Positions 1-11,273 of a DNA stretch of 64,000 nucleotides are shown piece after piece. This DNA comes from Gamarada debralockiae (Eukaryota > Ascomycota > Leotiomycetes > Helotiales > Hyphodiscaceae). A model generated the notes under the pieces. It saw only the letters and a program-made list of their open reading frames with translations. It did not search any database and was not told where the DNA came from. Where the stretch lies: NCBI GenBank assembly GCA_002803225.1, contig NXFV01000216.1, positions 62,001-126,000 on the forward strand, written 5' to 3'. The position numbers and the translations under genes were made by a program. Every line of letters begins with the position of its first letter. Position 1 is the first letter of the stretch.

Positions 1-529
1 AAGTACCTCTTAGGCCTTCGGCGACCAAGAGGAGAATATCGTGGCCCCAAGTGATATTTTCAACTTGTGGCAAGTCTTTACAATTCGCCTCCACCAGTTC
101 GTCGTCGGGGATAAGGGACTTTCTCGTCACATGGCGATTGGATATCTCTCATTCTCAACAGGTATGAACAGCTAAGGCACGTCTATATCACCTCCAGCGG
201 CTTCTTGCAGCGTGGTACGGAGTCCGACATGATCTGCAAGGAAGGGGAGAATCTTAATTCGAATGATACGATTCTAGAAGGGCTCATTTCAATCGGACCC
301 TGGACTCTTTGTGAATGCGTCATTAACGTTCTTGATGCATAATACAGTGTGCGTATAGTACATAAGCCCTTCATGACACCCAGTTGGTAGATGGTCGTAC
401 AGTCCACCTTGTCTTGCCGTCCAAAGCGTGAACCAGAATGCCCACCCACTTGAACAGTAACCATAATAACTTTTAAGAAATCTATGCAAATCTCGGCCGC
501 CATTACAACCAATTCTCCACGTTCGGCCC
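1..529. other. left-edge non-coding stretch
   Basis: No reading frame here resembles a known protein. It lies downstream of the adenylate kinase gene and probably holds its 3' UTR and intergenic DNA. Confidence 0.5.
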
Positions 530-1531
<1,002 letters not shown>

Positions 1532-2068
1532 TGTGAAGGATTTGTGTTCTCAGAAACCTGACCAAGGTGTTGATAGAGTTCGGAGCGTCGAAGATAGCAA
1601 TTGCTGCCTCGTTCTGGCGCGAGAAGAGTGGGTTGCGATACTCGCAGAAACTGGATGATGTTGAGTATTTGAAAGTGGTTTGCCAATCTAAGCTCGGCTC
1701 TGCGAGCGGCGAACTGGGAACTGGCTCTCGGAAAAAGCCACCGTTTCCAGTGGGCCGAAGAAGACGAAATCACAAAGCAAGAAAATTGTTCAAAATTGTT
1801 CAAAATTGTTGAAGGATCAGAAAATGAGGATATATTTCCTTCTACAAGTCTACTGACCGGATTTGAATAATTCTAGTTCTGTCTGCTAACTTTGAAACTC
1901 AGCCACTTTGAGGACTTACACGTGATACGGCGTTCTGCGGCTCCAGTTAGATCTACGCTAAACCTAAATTGCGAGCTTCGTGAAGCCGCGAATGTCAAAG
2001 CAGCCTTGAATCAACACATTTCTTCGAAATCATACCATCCAACTCACAAATACCCTCACAATCCCATC
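1532..2068. promoter_or_regulatory. bidirectional promoter ADK1 / RPN8
   Basis: A 537-bp divergent intergenic region. It carries a short tandem repeat (1781-1810). No other coding signal was found. Confidence 0.5.
1781..1810. repeat. 10-bp tandem repeat, three copies
   Basis: Three adjacent units of the form (g/c)aaaattgtt, the last two identical, lie in the shared ADK1/RPN8 upstream region. Confidence 0.85.
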
Positions 2069-3263
2069 ATGCCTGCAACTACAGCGGAAACCCTCTCCCT
2101 CGTCACAAGAAACGTCTCCGTTGCTCCCCTCGTCCTTCTCTCAGCAGCAGATCATTATGGCCGCTCAGCTAAGGGCACGCGCAAACGAGTGGTTGGTGTT
2201 TTATTAGGACAAAATGATGGAAAGAACGTACGGGTGTCCAACAGCTTTGCTGGTTAGTTTCCTCAGCTGCCGTCCCAGATTGAATGCCTCGGGGCTTGGT
2301 TACTGATACTGAAATCCAAAACAGTTCCTTTCGAAGAAGACGACAAGGACCCATCAGTATGGTTTCTGGATCACAACTACGTCGAGTCGATGAACGATAT
2401 GTTCAAGAAGATCAATGCACGGGAAAAGCTGATAGGATGGTACCACTCGGGCCCAAAGTTGAGAGCTTCGGATTTGGAGATCAACGAGCTGTTCAAAAGA
2501 TATACCCCCAACCCATTACTCGTAATCATCGATGTTCAACCAAAGGAGGCTGGTGTACCTACAGATGCGTACTTTGCGGTGGAAGAGATCAAGGATGTAA
2601 GAACATGCTTTAGGATGAGCTGCGGCAAACGGACGCTGACAATATACCTAGGATGGAACCACTACCTCCAAGACCTTCGTACACACACCATCAATCATCG
2701 AGGCCGAGGAAGCAGAGGAGATCGGAGTTGAGCATTTGCTGAGAGATATCCGGGACGTAGCTGTTGGGACTCTCTCGACAAGAATCACTTCACAATTGCA
2801 GTCGTTGCAAGGGCTTCACCTGCGGTTACGAGACATCGGCCAATACCTCCAAAAAGTTCTCGACGGAACTCTCCCGGTCAACCACGCCATTCTAGGAAAC
2901 CTCCAAGATGTCTTCAATCTGCTCCCCAACCTCTCGACCCCCAAACCCTCATCACATATCCCCAACGGCGTCGACGCCCCCGCCAAGAACAACAGCGAAC
3001 TAGCACACGCTATGAGCATCAAGACCAACGACCAGCTGATGGCTATCTACCTCAGCAGTTTGATCCGAGCCATCACCGCCTTCCACGATCTGATCGAGAA
3101 CAAGATCCAAAATAGACAGCAGCAAGAGGAGAAAGAGGCTAAGAAGGATGAGCCAAAGGATGAAAAAGACAAGAAGGCAAATGGTATGAATGGCGTTAAC
3201 GGAGAGGCGAAGGAAGGCAAGGATGCGGAAAAGGAGAAAGAGGATAAGGATAAAAAGAAGTAA
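2069..3263 (+). CDS. RPN8: 26S proteasome regulatory subunit Rpn8 (MPN domain)
   Basis: Rpn8 is a lid subunit of the 19S regulatory particle and forms the MPN heterodimer with the deubiquitinase Rpn11. Exons 2069-2252, 2325-2596 and 2652-3263 encode 355 aa. The MPN domain fills about residues 15-150, with [16 protein letters not shown] and [13 protein letters not shown]. The JAMM zinc signature HxHx7Sx2D is absent (HSGPKL instead), as known for Rpn8, so it is structural and not catalytic. The C-terminal helices needed for lid assembly follow, then a very lysine/glutamate-rich tail over the last 50 residues. The start is the first ATG in frame with the conserved [14 protein letters not shown] segment. 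Confidence 0.95.
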
Positions 3264-3734
3264 AATGATGAGGGATCTGGGGCGTTTAGTTTCAATGGTG
3301 TTTTGGCATCAGAGCGGCATGGCATATTGAAGATCATGGAGATGTGCCATTGTATGATAGATACGTAGCTTGCAGCTTAATGGCAGCCACGCAATTGTGT
3401 CTTCATTTGTTCGCCCCGGTCTGTGATACGTACAGAGTTCCCGAGATCTTCCTCACAGTATCCTCTGTACACAAGAAGCCAACCCTTTCCACCTATAATA
3501 TGCTAATCCACTTCAGCCATATCAAACTACCTCTGACTGCCTCCCTGCTAGATCTTCTCCTTGCAAACCTCTTACAATGGTAGAAACGCAATTTCAGCCA
3601 TACCTCTAACGGCGAGAGCTTAGTACCCTCAAACATCCTGGAACTCTTGGGCATGCTGGTCTGATACGTAGGTTCATAATGCCGAGCAAACCCCTCAGGC
3701 CATATTTGTCAACGCAAACATCTTGGCATCGGAT
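3264..3734. other. convergent intergenic region
   Basis: It lies between the RPN8 stop and the SWIM-protein stop and presumably holds both 3' ends. No coding signal was seen. Confidence 0.5.
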
Positions 3735-4694
3735 TCATCCCTCACCACCAAACCCGGCCATCTCCTCCCTCTCAACCACCCTCTCCTTAATATAGCTCCC
3801 AAGCACGCCTTCCCACCGCTCCGCCAGCAAGCACGCAAGAAGGTGCTTGCAGACCGGCACATGACCACCTTCTCCCTTCCCATCAAAGCTCAAGCCCCCA
3901 AACTCCCACTCCGTTCCCTCACCTTTCCCCTCTCCATGTTCGTCCAAACCCTCTCTCACATCCGATTCCATGTCTTCATCTGAATCGTCATTATGGTCGA
4001 AAGACAGCCATGGAGACGTGTTCGTGGAGGAGCCAGGAAAAGATTCAAAGGCAAAAGCGGCACAACTGCAATTCCAAGCCTCCAAATAGACGGTGTATGT
4101 TAAGTTGGACGTGGAAGTAGAGGAGATGGAGTCTTTGAAGCGGGATTTCGGGGCTTGGGAAGAGCGCACTTGGTAGATTTGATTCTTTTTCCACTTCTTC
4201 TCGTTCTCGGGCTGGTTGCTGGTTGATTCGATTCCCGTGACATTTTGCTCGTTACCAGGTGAAGGGCCTTGGTCTTGAACCCGGGCTTGAGCAGCTTGAC
4301 CTGTCTCGGCAATACGAGAATCCGATTCTGCCTCCAAAAGATGGACATGAGCTTGCGGTGATACTACCCTTCCCTCATCGTTCTCCTTCCCATCCCCTTC
4401 AAGAACAGGACTTCGTTCAACAACCCTAACAACTAATCCCCGATCCAAAAGATCTAAAGCCTGTAGTAGGACGCCCGTTGGGAGGAGGACATGCAGGGTC
4501 GTGAGGAGTGCGCGGTGGGATGGTTGGAGGGACTTTAGGGGGTTTGTTGGTGCGTCCCTTTGCGGGTCGTGCGATGGGTTGACGATTTGAGGTTGTTTCT
4601 GCGTGGAATTGGTTGTGGTTTGGTTTGTGGTGGATGAGAGGGAGGAAAGGAGCGACGTTAGAAGTGTTCTTGGAGTAGGGAGAGGGGCCGTCAT
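3735..4694 (-). CDS. SWIM-type zinc-finger protein (Sws1/ZSWIM7-like)
   Basis: A single exon of 319 aa. The C-terminal half has the SWIM pattern CxC...CxH: WNCSCAAF near residue 210 and VPVCKHLLACLL near residue 285, so all four zinc ligands are present. In the Sws1/ZSWIM7 family this domain is part of the Shu complex, which helps Rad51 in homologous recombination. That role is family knowledge and is not shown here. Between the ligand pairs lies a long acidic insert (DHNDDSDEDMESD) that a compact Sws1 would not have. The N-terminus is Ser/Thr-rich and low-complexity. Other SWIM proteins remain possible. Confidence 0.7.
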   Translation of the reverse strand: MTAPLPTPRTLLTSLLSSLSSTTNQTTTNSTQKQPQIVNPSHDPQRDAPTNPLKSLQPSHRALLTTLHVLLPTGVLLQALDLLDRGLVVRVVERSPVLEGDGKENDEGRVVSPQAHVHLLEAESDSRIAETGQAAQARVQDQGPSPGNEQNVTGIESTSNQPENEKKWKKNQIYQVRSSQAPKSRFKDSISSTSTSNLTYTVYLEAWNCSCAAFAFESFPGSSTNTSPWLSFDHNDDSDEDMESDVREGLDEHGEGKGEGTEWEFGGLSFDGKGEGGHVPVCKHLLACLLAERWEGVLGSYIKERVVEREEMAGFGGEG

Positions 4695-5021
4695 GGTTGG
4701 TGTTGGGAGATCATTTCAAGAGAAGACGACGCATCTTTCTCTAATCCAGACTCGATAATGGCCGGATATCAAGAATTTGATATGCACGTGATGTGATTGA
4801 AAGTATAGACTCGGGTTTGGACGTCGTGATGTGAGGTCGAAGACGGGAGATTCTCGCTTGGATGTTCAATTTAAGGAGGCGTTGACGACTTCCACTTCTT
4901 GAAGGTCTCAAGGCATCTAGAAACGTTCAGTGCATTTCAAAGATTCATAATAAGACCCAAATTTATTTTAGGACTAATTGACCTCATTCATATCTTACAT
5001 TCTAATTCATCTAAAATCCTA
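4695..5021. other. intergenic region
   Basis: Upstream of the SWIM gene and downstream of HEM13, both on the minus strand. No coding signal was seen. Confidence 0.5.
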
Positions 5022-6292
5022 TCATACCCATTCCCTCGGCTCCCTTAAAACATCTACTAACCGCTGCTCTCGACTCCCCTTCTCAGGCTCATACATATAC
5101 CGCCAACTTGCCGTAAGGGGCAAACTCATCAAAATACTCTCCACCCTCGCACTCGGCGTATTCAACCCAAAAGCAGTCCCCCTATCATGCACCAGATTAA
5201 ACTCCACATACCGTCCCCTCCTGATCTGCTGCCACATCTTCTCCTTCTCGTTATATGGCATATCCTTTCTCTTCATTATAATCGGCACATAAGAAGGAAG
5301 GAAGGCTTTGAGGCAGCTTTGTACGAATGCGAATGTGTTTTCCTGGTCTTTCTCTGTTTCATCCAAGTCATCGAAGAAGATACCACCAATGCCTCTAGAC
5401 TCGCCACGGTGCTTGTTGGAGAAATAGGAATCGCACCATTTTTTGAAACGTGGGTAGTATGATTTATCGTGTTTATCGCAAGCTTCCTTGATCGTTTTGT
5501 GGAAATGGATAGCGTCTTCATCGAAGAGGTAAGACGGCGTAAGATCTGTTCCACCCCCGAACCACCACGCATTCGGCGTCCCATCCGCACTCTCCGTCTC
5601 GAAATAACGATAATTGAGATGCACCGTAGGAGCCATAGGATTTACAGGATGGAGAACCATGCTCAGGCCAGCAGCGAAGAATTCGAGAGATTGGACGTCG
5701 TTGGAGATTGCTTTGTGATTCACGCGCATCTTCTCGATAGCCGGCCGAGGGAGAGTTCCATAGACGATACTGATGTTGACTCCAGCTTTCTCGAATACGT
5801 TCCCGTCTTGTAGAACGCTGGAGATGCCTCCACCGCCATTGTCCCGTGTCCATGTGTCGACTTGGAATTTCTTGCCGTCGATCTTCTCTAGTTCTCGCAC
5901 GATCACTTTTTGTTGCTCCTTTATGAATTCCTCCATTCGTAAGCGCATTGGTGAATTCTCTGTGACGCCTGATTCTCGTTTCGTGAGGGAGTCTCGCTCG
6001 GCGATTGTAGGGCTATCGAGCTTTGTTGGCTCCTCTGTAACCTGTGATGCGTTTAATATTGAAGCTTGGGTGTATGGCGGGGCACACATACCATTGAATA
6101 GATCATAGCTCCAATAAACACAATGCCAACAGCTATCCTCGTCTTTGGTGCCCAGACGCCTTTGGGAGGTTCATTCGGCCGTCGAGGTTTGGGAGCGTCT
6201 GCAAAAGCTCGAGATCGAATGTGCTGTTGAATTCGAGGTCTAAACTTTGGCAAGTTCGAAGGACGTAGACATGGTCGAAGAGAGGGAGGCAT
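5022..6292 (-). CDS. HEM13: coproporphyrinogen III oxidase, oxygen-dependent, mitochondrially targeted
   Basis: It converts coproporphyrinogen III to protoporphyrinogen IX in haem synthesis. Exon 1 (6292-6092) encodes 67 residues: a basic, acid-free N-terminus and one hydrophobic helix ([14 protein letters not shown]). Intron 6091-6042 separates it from exon 2 (6041-5022), which holds the whole catalytic domain: [50 protein letters not shown]. Total 406 aa. The domain layout points to import and anchoring in the intermembrane space, unlike the cytosolic yeast enzyme; this is an inference from the presequence. The ATG at 6292 was chosen because the presequence begins there; an in-frame ATG 20 codons upstream gives an unlikely extension. 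Confidence 0.95.
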
Positions 6293-6902
6293 TATGTATG
6301 ATTTTAAAAGGAAAGAACGAGTTATGGTATCATACAACAAACATGAGACCACAAGTAAGGAGATTTGTGAGGAGAGTTTCGGTAGAAAAGCTAAATATTA
6401 TGGACGGCCCTCGGAAGCTTCAGTATGAATTGGACGGATAATCGAAAGATCGACAGAGATCCCGCTACTGGTGGATCTTGGTATGGCTTATGTAAGGCAC
6501 GGAGCTTGTTGCCCTGCAGCCTGAGGCAGAGTGACGAAAATAACAGAGATACATTCATCTAGAACCAGTGGAAGTCTCAAGCAAGACATTCAGTCCATAA
6601 GCAATAGCCATCACATGATCCTCGTCACAGTACCAGATCATTTCTTGCGTCGCCTTTGGTCATCCGGCACGTCTTATCAATTATTGCCTCACTTTCCAGT
6701 CCAGAATCCCGCTGCTGACCCATTCACCGCCTCCCGAGCTCTCTAGCGTAGCGAGTCACAGTTGCATTGCCCCTCCAGGCTCCGACCTCTTGCGAATAAC
6801 TACCTCCAACTCCAACCTCACAACTCTCACTCACAAACTTCCTTATCCCAACGAACGAAACAAAACCACTACAAATAAACAACACTCATACACACCGTCA
6901 AT
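6293..6902. promoter_or_regulatory. bidirectional promoter HEM13 / ATG8
   Basis: A 610-bp divergent region. The ATG8 side ends in a C/A-rich leader typical of highly expressed fungal genes. No coding signal was seen. Confidence 0.5.
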
Positions 6903-7474
6903 ATGCGATCCAAGTTCAAGGACGAGCATCCCTTCGAGAAGCGCAAGGCTGAGGCCGAACGGATCGTACGTATCCCAACCTCCCCCCACATCCATCAAGA
7001 CCTCATCATCGAACAAATACTGACTTCGTATACAGAGACAAAAGTACTCCGACCGTATCCCGGTGATCTGCGAGAAGGTCGAAAAAAGCGACATCGCAAC
7101 CATCGACAAGAAGAAGTACCTCGTGCCAGCGGATCTGACCGTCGGTCAGTTCGTTTATGTTATCCGCAAGCGCATCAAGTTGTCCCCCGAGAAGGCGATC
7201 TTCATCTTCGTCGATGAGGTCTTGCCGCCCACTGCTGCGCTCATGAGCTCGATTTATGAGGAGCATAAGGATGAAGATGGGTATGTTCTCTTGTTCCCTT
7301 TTCCCTTCCTACCCCTCCTTCAATTTTTCCGTAACCGAATCATCCCCCAAGCCCCGTCCAGGCTCCCATCAAATCGTACAAACAAAGGACAGCTTGCTAA
7401 TACATTTGATCAATAGATTCCTCTACATCTCCTACTCAGGCGAGAACACCTTCGGCTCCTTCGAGACTGTCTAA
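6903..7474 (+). CDS. ATG8: autophagy ubiquitin-like modifier Atg8
   Basis: Atg8 is conjugated to phosphatidylethanolamine and drives growth of the autophagosome membrane. Exons 6903-6965, 7036-7280 and 7417-7474 give 121 aa, the family length. The sequence is almost invariant: [71 protein letters not shown], then [12 protein letters not shown]. The conserved glycine of FG is followed by five residues (SFETV), so the precursor needs Atg4 cleavage before lipidation. Intron 2 (7281-7416) has a clear branch site, GCTAATAC, near 7396. No doubt about identity. Confidence 0.98.
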
Positions 7475-8020
7475 ACAATTCTCCGTCGTCGATCCTTCAT
7501 AACCTGTGGCGTTTCGGTACTTGGCGGGCTTTCACAACACAATACAATACACAACATGGCAGTTTTTCCTTACTTGAGTCTACTCGCGTCCTTTGGCAGA
7601 TATCTCGTCTCTGCAGAACATGGCCCAGAACTTGGAGCTAGGAGGCAGATTTCATCGTGTCATTTGGTTACTTTCCTTGCCTCTTTCCTAGGTTGAAATG
7701 GACAGGCAAACATGGTGGCGATGCTCTGGTCTCTAAGGGACGATACTAGGCTGGGGTGACTGGATTGACTGGGTCTGTTTTCGATCTCTTGCGGCTTGGG
7801 AATAGGTGCAATCGATGCTTTCTGCCATTGTTGTTTCTATGCTATGTGAATCGTTGTACTCGTGTGAACGAATGACTTTTTATACTCATAATGCTGCAAA
7901 TGCCCTATCCGGAATACCGATACTGTGAACGCTCAGCCTTCCAATATCTGCCATGCCTATTCTCATTCTTTCATGTCCACTGAGAAACGATTCAAAAACC
8001 ATGCTATCCGCAATATCCGC
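7475..8020. other. convergent intergenic region
   Basis: The ATG8 3' region meets the 3' end of the unknown 759-aa gene. No coding signal was seen. Confidence 0.5.
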
Positions 8021-10300
8021 CTAATTCGCAATTCTCTTTTGTTCAGAACCACCGAACAATTCATTCTCAGCCCCCAGGCACTGGACCTGACCCCTCTTCC
8101 GTCTCAAACTACTCATCATAGCCTTAGCCTTCAAGAACTTATCACCAACACGCTTACTCAGACTCCTCTTCATATCGGCAGGCGTGAACGGGCTTCCGAA
8201 CTCCTCCTCATACGCCGTCTCCTGGGTATGCAGACTAACGGGTCTAATGCCCCTAGGAGACCTTGAATCGTCCAAACGGGGTGAGTATTTGAACTCCTTG
8301 ATTTCCGGACCCTTGAATTCCACGTGCTTCTCGATGGCTTTGCTATCCGCAACAGTAGGGGCTTCATCACTGAATCCTGGGCCAGGCAGTTCTAAATTGC
8401 TGATCTCGGATGAACGATTGGATCTCGATATACCCCGGATAACCACTGGGAGGACAACCCTAGGATCGTTCACACGGGGTGAGCTTTTGACTTCGACAGC
8501 AACAGGCTTGCGTTTCGGGACCATAGGCGGACCATATCCGGGGGGAATCTGCAAATCGCTCATCGATTTCGAACGAGACGGGACCTGCTGGATTTCGAGA
8601 ACCACCCACGGACCATAGCCAAGCAACCGCTGCAAATCGCCCACTGAGTCTGAACCTTTGGGAAGCTCTTCGGCGATGAGACCTAGCTTGTTCTGTTCCT
8701 GCGACGTGAAGTTCTCGCATCTCAAGAGACGGACCTTGGGTGGACTGCGTGGTTGACGGAGAGGAAGCTGGCGCGTACCTGAATCGTTCACATGGAGTGA
8801 ATTATTGAGTTTTATTGCGTTTTGTACTTTGTCTACTTCGGGTAGGAAAAGGTCTCCCAACTTGTCCATCTGTTGGGCGCCCTCTAAAGCCGGGGTGGGG
8901 TTGTGACATTGGTTCACTGTAATTGAACAATGGACACCGGCGACAACATCTTGGTAGGGTTGATATTTCCATGGGACCTTCTCAAAATAGGTCTCGTTGT
9001 CAACTTCGTATTGGGTCCAATTTTCAAGGACTGCGACGAGGTACAAGTTGAGGAGCGCTCGAGAAACCTTGGTATAAGAAGGATTGGATCGCTGAGCAGA
9101 TTTGAACGGTTGTGGATCGTTCAGAAAAGATAGAAGGTCCAGTTCGGAAGTAGGATATTCTACAAAATCCTGGCCGAAGTAGTCCGCATCCTTTTTATTC
9201 TTGCGTAAAGTTCGAAGCCTGCTCGGGTGTGGGCTTATCTTTCTTGTCTTCCGATCGCTCAGCTGGTTTGAACGATCTGCTTCGAAGTGCGGAAATTGGG
9301 TAAAATGGACAACCTTCACTGATTCAAGATTTCTCAGTTCGAATGAATGTTCCGATTCGTCGTCCGGGCATCGGGCAAGACGAAGAGCCTTCAATCCCCC
9401 TTCCTTTTTGAGCGACAAAGCATCTCGAGCTCGCTCGTCTTCCTTAGCGCACCAAGCTTTGTAGTACTTCAATTTGCCTTCTCGAGGCATAGCCATGAAT
9501 TCTCCCATCTGGTCCTCGGTAAGATGTGCGATACGAAGGAAGTCCTCCTGGCATTGTTCCTCGAGCGATATGAAGTACTCGGTCCATAGTGGACCCATTT
9601 TGTTTATGTAATGTTGAAGTATTGTGAACGCTGCCTTCTGATCGTTGTCCGTTGAGTAGGGTGGCAAAGGGGACAGCATCGGAGAAGAGTTGCTACCGTC
9701 CATGGCAAGGTTGGAAGACAACAACAAATCGTCCAGGCTACATTCGCTGGAATTGGATGAACCATTGCGCATAGTATGTTTCCGGAACTTATACCGCGTA
9801 AAACGAAGCTTCGCCTTCCTTTTGTAGGATGTGTATCGTGCGTTCTCTTTCGGCTTCAGTTCGTTTCTGAGAGGAGACGGGAGTTTGGTACTAGATAGCT
9901 GGGGTGGGGGAGAATCAATCAAGTCCGCTGGAACAAACGGAACGCTGTGGCGACGGCAAAACAACTGGTATTCCACTAGATTATCAAATTTCTCGTCGGA
10001 TCTCTTCAGGTGTGCGGGTGGCTGTGCCGTTGCTGTCTCCAAGGGGATCTCATCGCTGAGGCCACTTGGGAGAGTGCGGCTGCGGTTGCGCGAGGTGCGT
10101 GAGGCAATCCGAGTGGTAAGGTTGTCCGGCATAGCATGGAAAGTTGTGGACTGCAATGGCTCATTGCTTCGTGCATATTGGGTGGGAGGACGGATCGTTG
10201 AAACGTTCTGGAACATTGACATCGCTGCAGCAACGTAATCTGCTTCAATTATTGAAGCGACGTGAGCCATTGTCGACGGCATAGGCCACAGATATCTCAT
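8021..10300 (-). CDS. hypothetical protein with degenerate internal repeats
   Basis: A single exon of 759 aa that I do not recognise. The protein is basic and Ser/Arg/Pro-rich, mostly without predicted fold. The part that looks folded is about residues 215-300, with ILQHYINKMGPLWTEYFISL and FLRIAHLTEDQMGEFMAMP. From residue 460 on, three diverged repeat units share a core like (V/L)(N/D)D..(R) next to SPR/PPG(Y)GP stretches. The same relationship is visible in the DNA near 8262, 8461 and 8780. The ATG at 10300 is the furthest upstream; ATGs at residues 7 and 11 are alternatives. No membrane segment or signal peptide was seen. Confidence 0.75.
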   Translation of the reverse strand: MRYLWPMPSTMAHVASIIEADYVAAAMSMFQNVSTIRPPTQYARSNEPLQSTTFHAMPDNLTTRIASRTSRNRSRTLPSGLSDEIPLETATAQPPAHLKRSDEKFDNLVEYQLFCRRHSVPFVPADLIDSPPPQLSSTKLPSPLRNELKPKENARYTSYKRKAKLRFTRYKFRKHTMRNGSSNSSECSLDDLLLSSNLAMDGSNSSPMLSPLPPYSTDNDQKAAFTILQHYINKMGPLWTEYFISLEEQCQEDFLRIAHLTEDQMGEFMAMPREGKLKYYKAWCAKEDERARDALSLKKEGGLKALRLARCPDDESEHSFELRNLESVKVVHFTQFPHFEADRSNQLSDRKTRKISPHPSRLRTLRKNKKDADYFGQDFVEYPTSELDLLSFLNDPQPFKSAQRSNPSYTKVSRALLNLYLVAVLENWTQYEVDNETYFEKVPWKYQPYQDVVAGVHCSITVNQCHNPTPALEGAQQMDKLGDLFLPEVDKVQNAIKLNNSLHVNDSGTRQLPLRQPRSPPKVRLLRCENFTSQEQNKLGLIAEELPKGSDSVGDLQRLLGYGPWVVLEIQQVPSRSKSMSDLQIPPGYGPPMVPKRKPVAVEVKSSPRVNDPRVVLPVVIRGISRSNRSSEISNLELPGPGFSDEAPTVADSKAIEKHVEFKGPEIKEFKYSPRLDDSRSPRGIRPVSLHTQETAYEEEFGSPFTPADMKRSLSKRVGDKFLKAKAMMSSLRRKRGQVQCLGAENELFGGSEQKRIAN
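8260..8815 (-). repeat. three diverged coding repeats inside the 759-aa gene
   Basis: On the plus strand, atcgttcacacggggtgag at 8463 recurs as close variants near 8264 and 8784, each followed by a t-rich stretch ending in gac/gaa. The spacing (about 200 and 320 bp) is unequal, so this is an old, eroded duplication and not a fresh tandem array. Confidence 0.6.
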
Positions 10301-10647
10301 ACCCCAGGTCTTGGGAATCGATATTGCAATCGCTCGTCTTGGATCAGTGATTGATAGAGCGGATGATGGAGCTGATTCGTAGGGATACCCTTAAGAGTGC
10401 GTGGCATCCAAAAGTGGTTGTATTTGGGATTGTTCGAATGAGTGATTGATGTTTATGTTGCCCAGAGCTCCTTCCTCGAACCCGGCACCTTTCATAGCTG
10501 GAAGATCCTTCCTCTTGCACTCCAGCTTGCCTACCAGGACGAATATGAGTCGCTCCTGCCATCTCAGCAACTTAATTCCATTGAACTACCAGTTCATCCG
10601 CAGTCCATGATGCCATTTTACATTATCCAAGCACAATCAAGTCCCGC
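10301..10647. other. intergenic region
   Basis: It lies between two minus-strand genes, the 759-aa gene and NCE101. A frame of about 70 codons here has no family features. No function was assigned. Confidence 0.4.
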
Positions 10648-10903
10648 TCAATTTTTCTTCGCAACCGGATCATCCTGTCTAGGAAAGCCTAACCTCCTAC
10701 GAACAGAATCATTAGCTTCCATAGCCTTCTAAGATATGATGACCATCCGAGAAATACCTGAAACCAGCATCAATAGTCTCCTTCGTGCTGTGACCAAGCT
10801 CTTTCTCTTCGCGATTAATGCGTGTCGCGGCAGCAGATAGACCGATGAATAGAGCGAAGATTGGGTCGCCGATCTTGGATATTAGGTGTGCTGGGGAAGT
10901 CAT
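10648..10903 (-). CDS. NCE101: small membrane protein Nce101 (non-classical export)
   Basis: A 64-aa protein from two exons (10903-10758 and 10696-10648; intron 10757-10697 with a GCTAATGAT branch site). The sequence ISKIGDPIFALFIGLSAAAT followed by RINREEKELG is the hallmark of fungal Nce101: a short luminal N-terminus, one membrane helix (about residues 9-27) and a charged tail. Yeast NCE101 was linked to leaderless protein export; its real role is uncertain. The C-terminal exon (RLGFPRQDDPVAKKN) depends on my choice of acceptor at 10697; a different acceptor would change only the last 15 residues. Confidence 0.8.
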
Positions 10904-11273
10904 TTGGCAGGATTCGTTGGAGGGAGTCAAGGGCTATTGTTGTGTCGATTTGCTGAGGTAGGGAGATCTGCGGGCCGTGTTGAAGGAGTTGTAGGTTGAG
11001 GTTCAAATGCGGCTCGGCGGAAATCACCCCCACGGTTCATCACATGATAGCGACTCCTAGTTTTCACCAATAGTATTCTCATGATCGTCTCGAAGAATTC
11101 TGGAATGAGCAGAGAAGTTATGAGTCGAGTTTGTTCGTCTTCTGCAATTTACCAACTCCAAAGTATATACAGAGAAGGACACATTATATTTTTGTAAGTC
11201 CTAGAACGCCATTTTCCAAATGCCCTTGCTTTTCTACCCATTTACACCAAATATTCCTCCCATAACCAGACAT
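10904..11273. other. intergenic region
   Basis: It lies between the NCE101 start and the 3' end of the carrier gene. No coding signal was seen. Confidence 0.45.

Noticed and set aside
9831..10238. 135-codon frame antisense to the 759-aa gene
   Set aside because: It is the complementary reading of a long coding exon; repetitive Arg/Ser-rich codons on one strand create open antisense frames.
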